Below, one piece after another: positions 45,129 to 45,221 of a DNA stretch of 45,221 bases. How positions within the stretch are numbered: the stretch's first letter is position 1; the number at the start of each line of letters is the position of its first letter. The position numbers and the translations under genes are program-made. This stretch comes from Streptomyces huasconensis (lineage in GTDB: Bacteria > Actinomycetota > Actinomycetes > Streptomycetales > Streptomycetaceae), in the NCBI GenBank assembly GCA_004010275.1, contig RBWT01000054.1, positions 1-45,221 of the forward strand, in the 5' to 3' direction. Under the pieces are notes generated by a model, which worked only from the letters and a program-made list of their open reading frames with translations, did not search any database and was not told where the DNA came from.

Positions 45129-45221
45129 CGTCACACGCCCCACCCTCGACACCGGGGGCGGGGGGCTGCATGCGGGGTGGGCCGGGTCCGGTGATGGGGG
45201 GGCGTCCTGGCTATCCGGTGG

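Overview
The window is very GC-rich, with strong third-position G/C bias, GTG starts and one in-frame TTA codon. The gene content (band 7/NfeD pair, S8 secreted protease, I36 inhibitor, MsiK-dependent type sugar ABC operon without its own ATPase, twin secreted propeller proteins) is typical of a Streptomyces or close relative. It looks like an accessory or chromosome-arm region. No rRNA, tRNA, IS element or CRISPR array was seen.

Layout. (1) 1-6.4 kb is the right end of a RiPP cluster of thiopeptide type: the C-terminal part of a split LanB (tRNA-Glu-dependent glutamylation type), a stand-alone SpaB_C-like protein (likely pyridine synthase), a long protein joining an SpaB_C-like elimination domain to a SagB-type azoline dehydrogenase (the architecture of LazF of lactazole), and a P450. 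Precursor and YcaO genes must lie left of the window. (2) 6.7-11.6 kb holds housekeeping or accessory genes: lipoprotein, membrane protein, NfeD + SPFH pair, VOC protein, two small hypotheticals. (3) 11.6-18.1 kb: secreted S8 protease, strong terminator, YceI, CDF metal exporter and MscS channel on the minus strand. (4) 18.5-24.9 kb: glycine-amidinotransferase-like enzyme, a decayed ROK repressor, a sugar ABC importer (binding protein + two permeases) and an aldo/keto reductase. (5) 25.0-30.5 kb: a radical SAM protein with an unusual CX8CX2C cluster motif, an SDR, a GNAT, and an APC permease whose frame is open into an upstream helical-repeat-like protein. (6) 30.7-34.9 kb: a three-gene polyol/glycerol-type operon (FGGY kinase, GlpA-like and GlpB-like flavoproteins). 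(7) 35.0-37.7 kb: secreted I36 protein and two tandem propeller-like secreted proteins. (8) 37.8-45.1 kb: MarR, thiolase, acyl-CoA ligase, TetR, epoxide-hydrolase-like enzyme and a DHA2-type MFS exporter carrying a C-terminal winged-helix-like domain.

Quality warning. About thirty single- or double-base frame changes interrupt otherwise well conserved genes, mostly apparent 1-nt losses in G/C runs. I read most of them as uncorrected sequencing indels rather than true pseudogenes. The exception is the ROK gene, which also seems to lack an internal segment. Gene spans below bridge these shifts.

The most interesting items are the LazF-like fused enzyme with a bldA-type TTA codon in the gene before it, the CX8CX2C radical SAM protein, an array of alternating GCCAC/GTGGC half-sites before the amidinotransferase, and an 8-mer shared by the TetR and hydrolase promoters.
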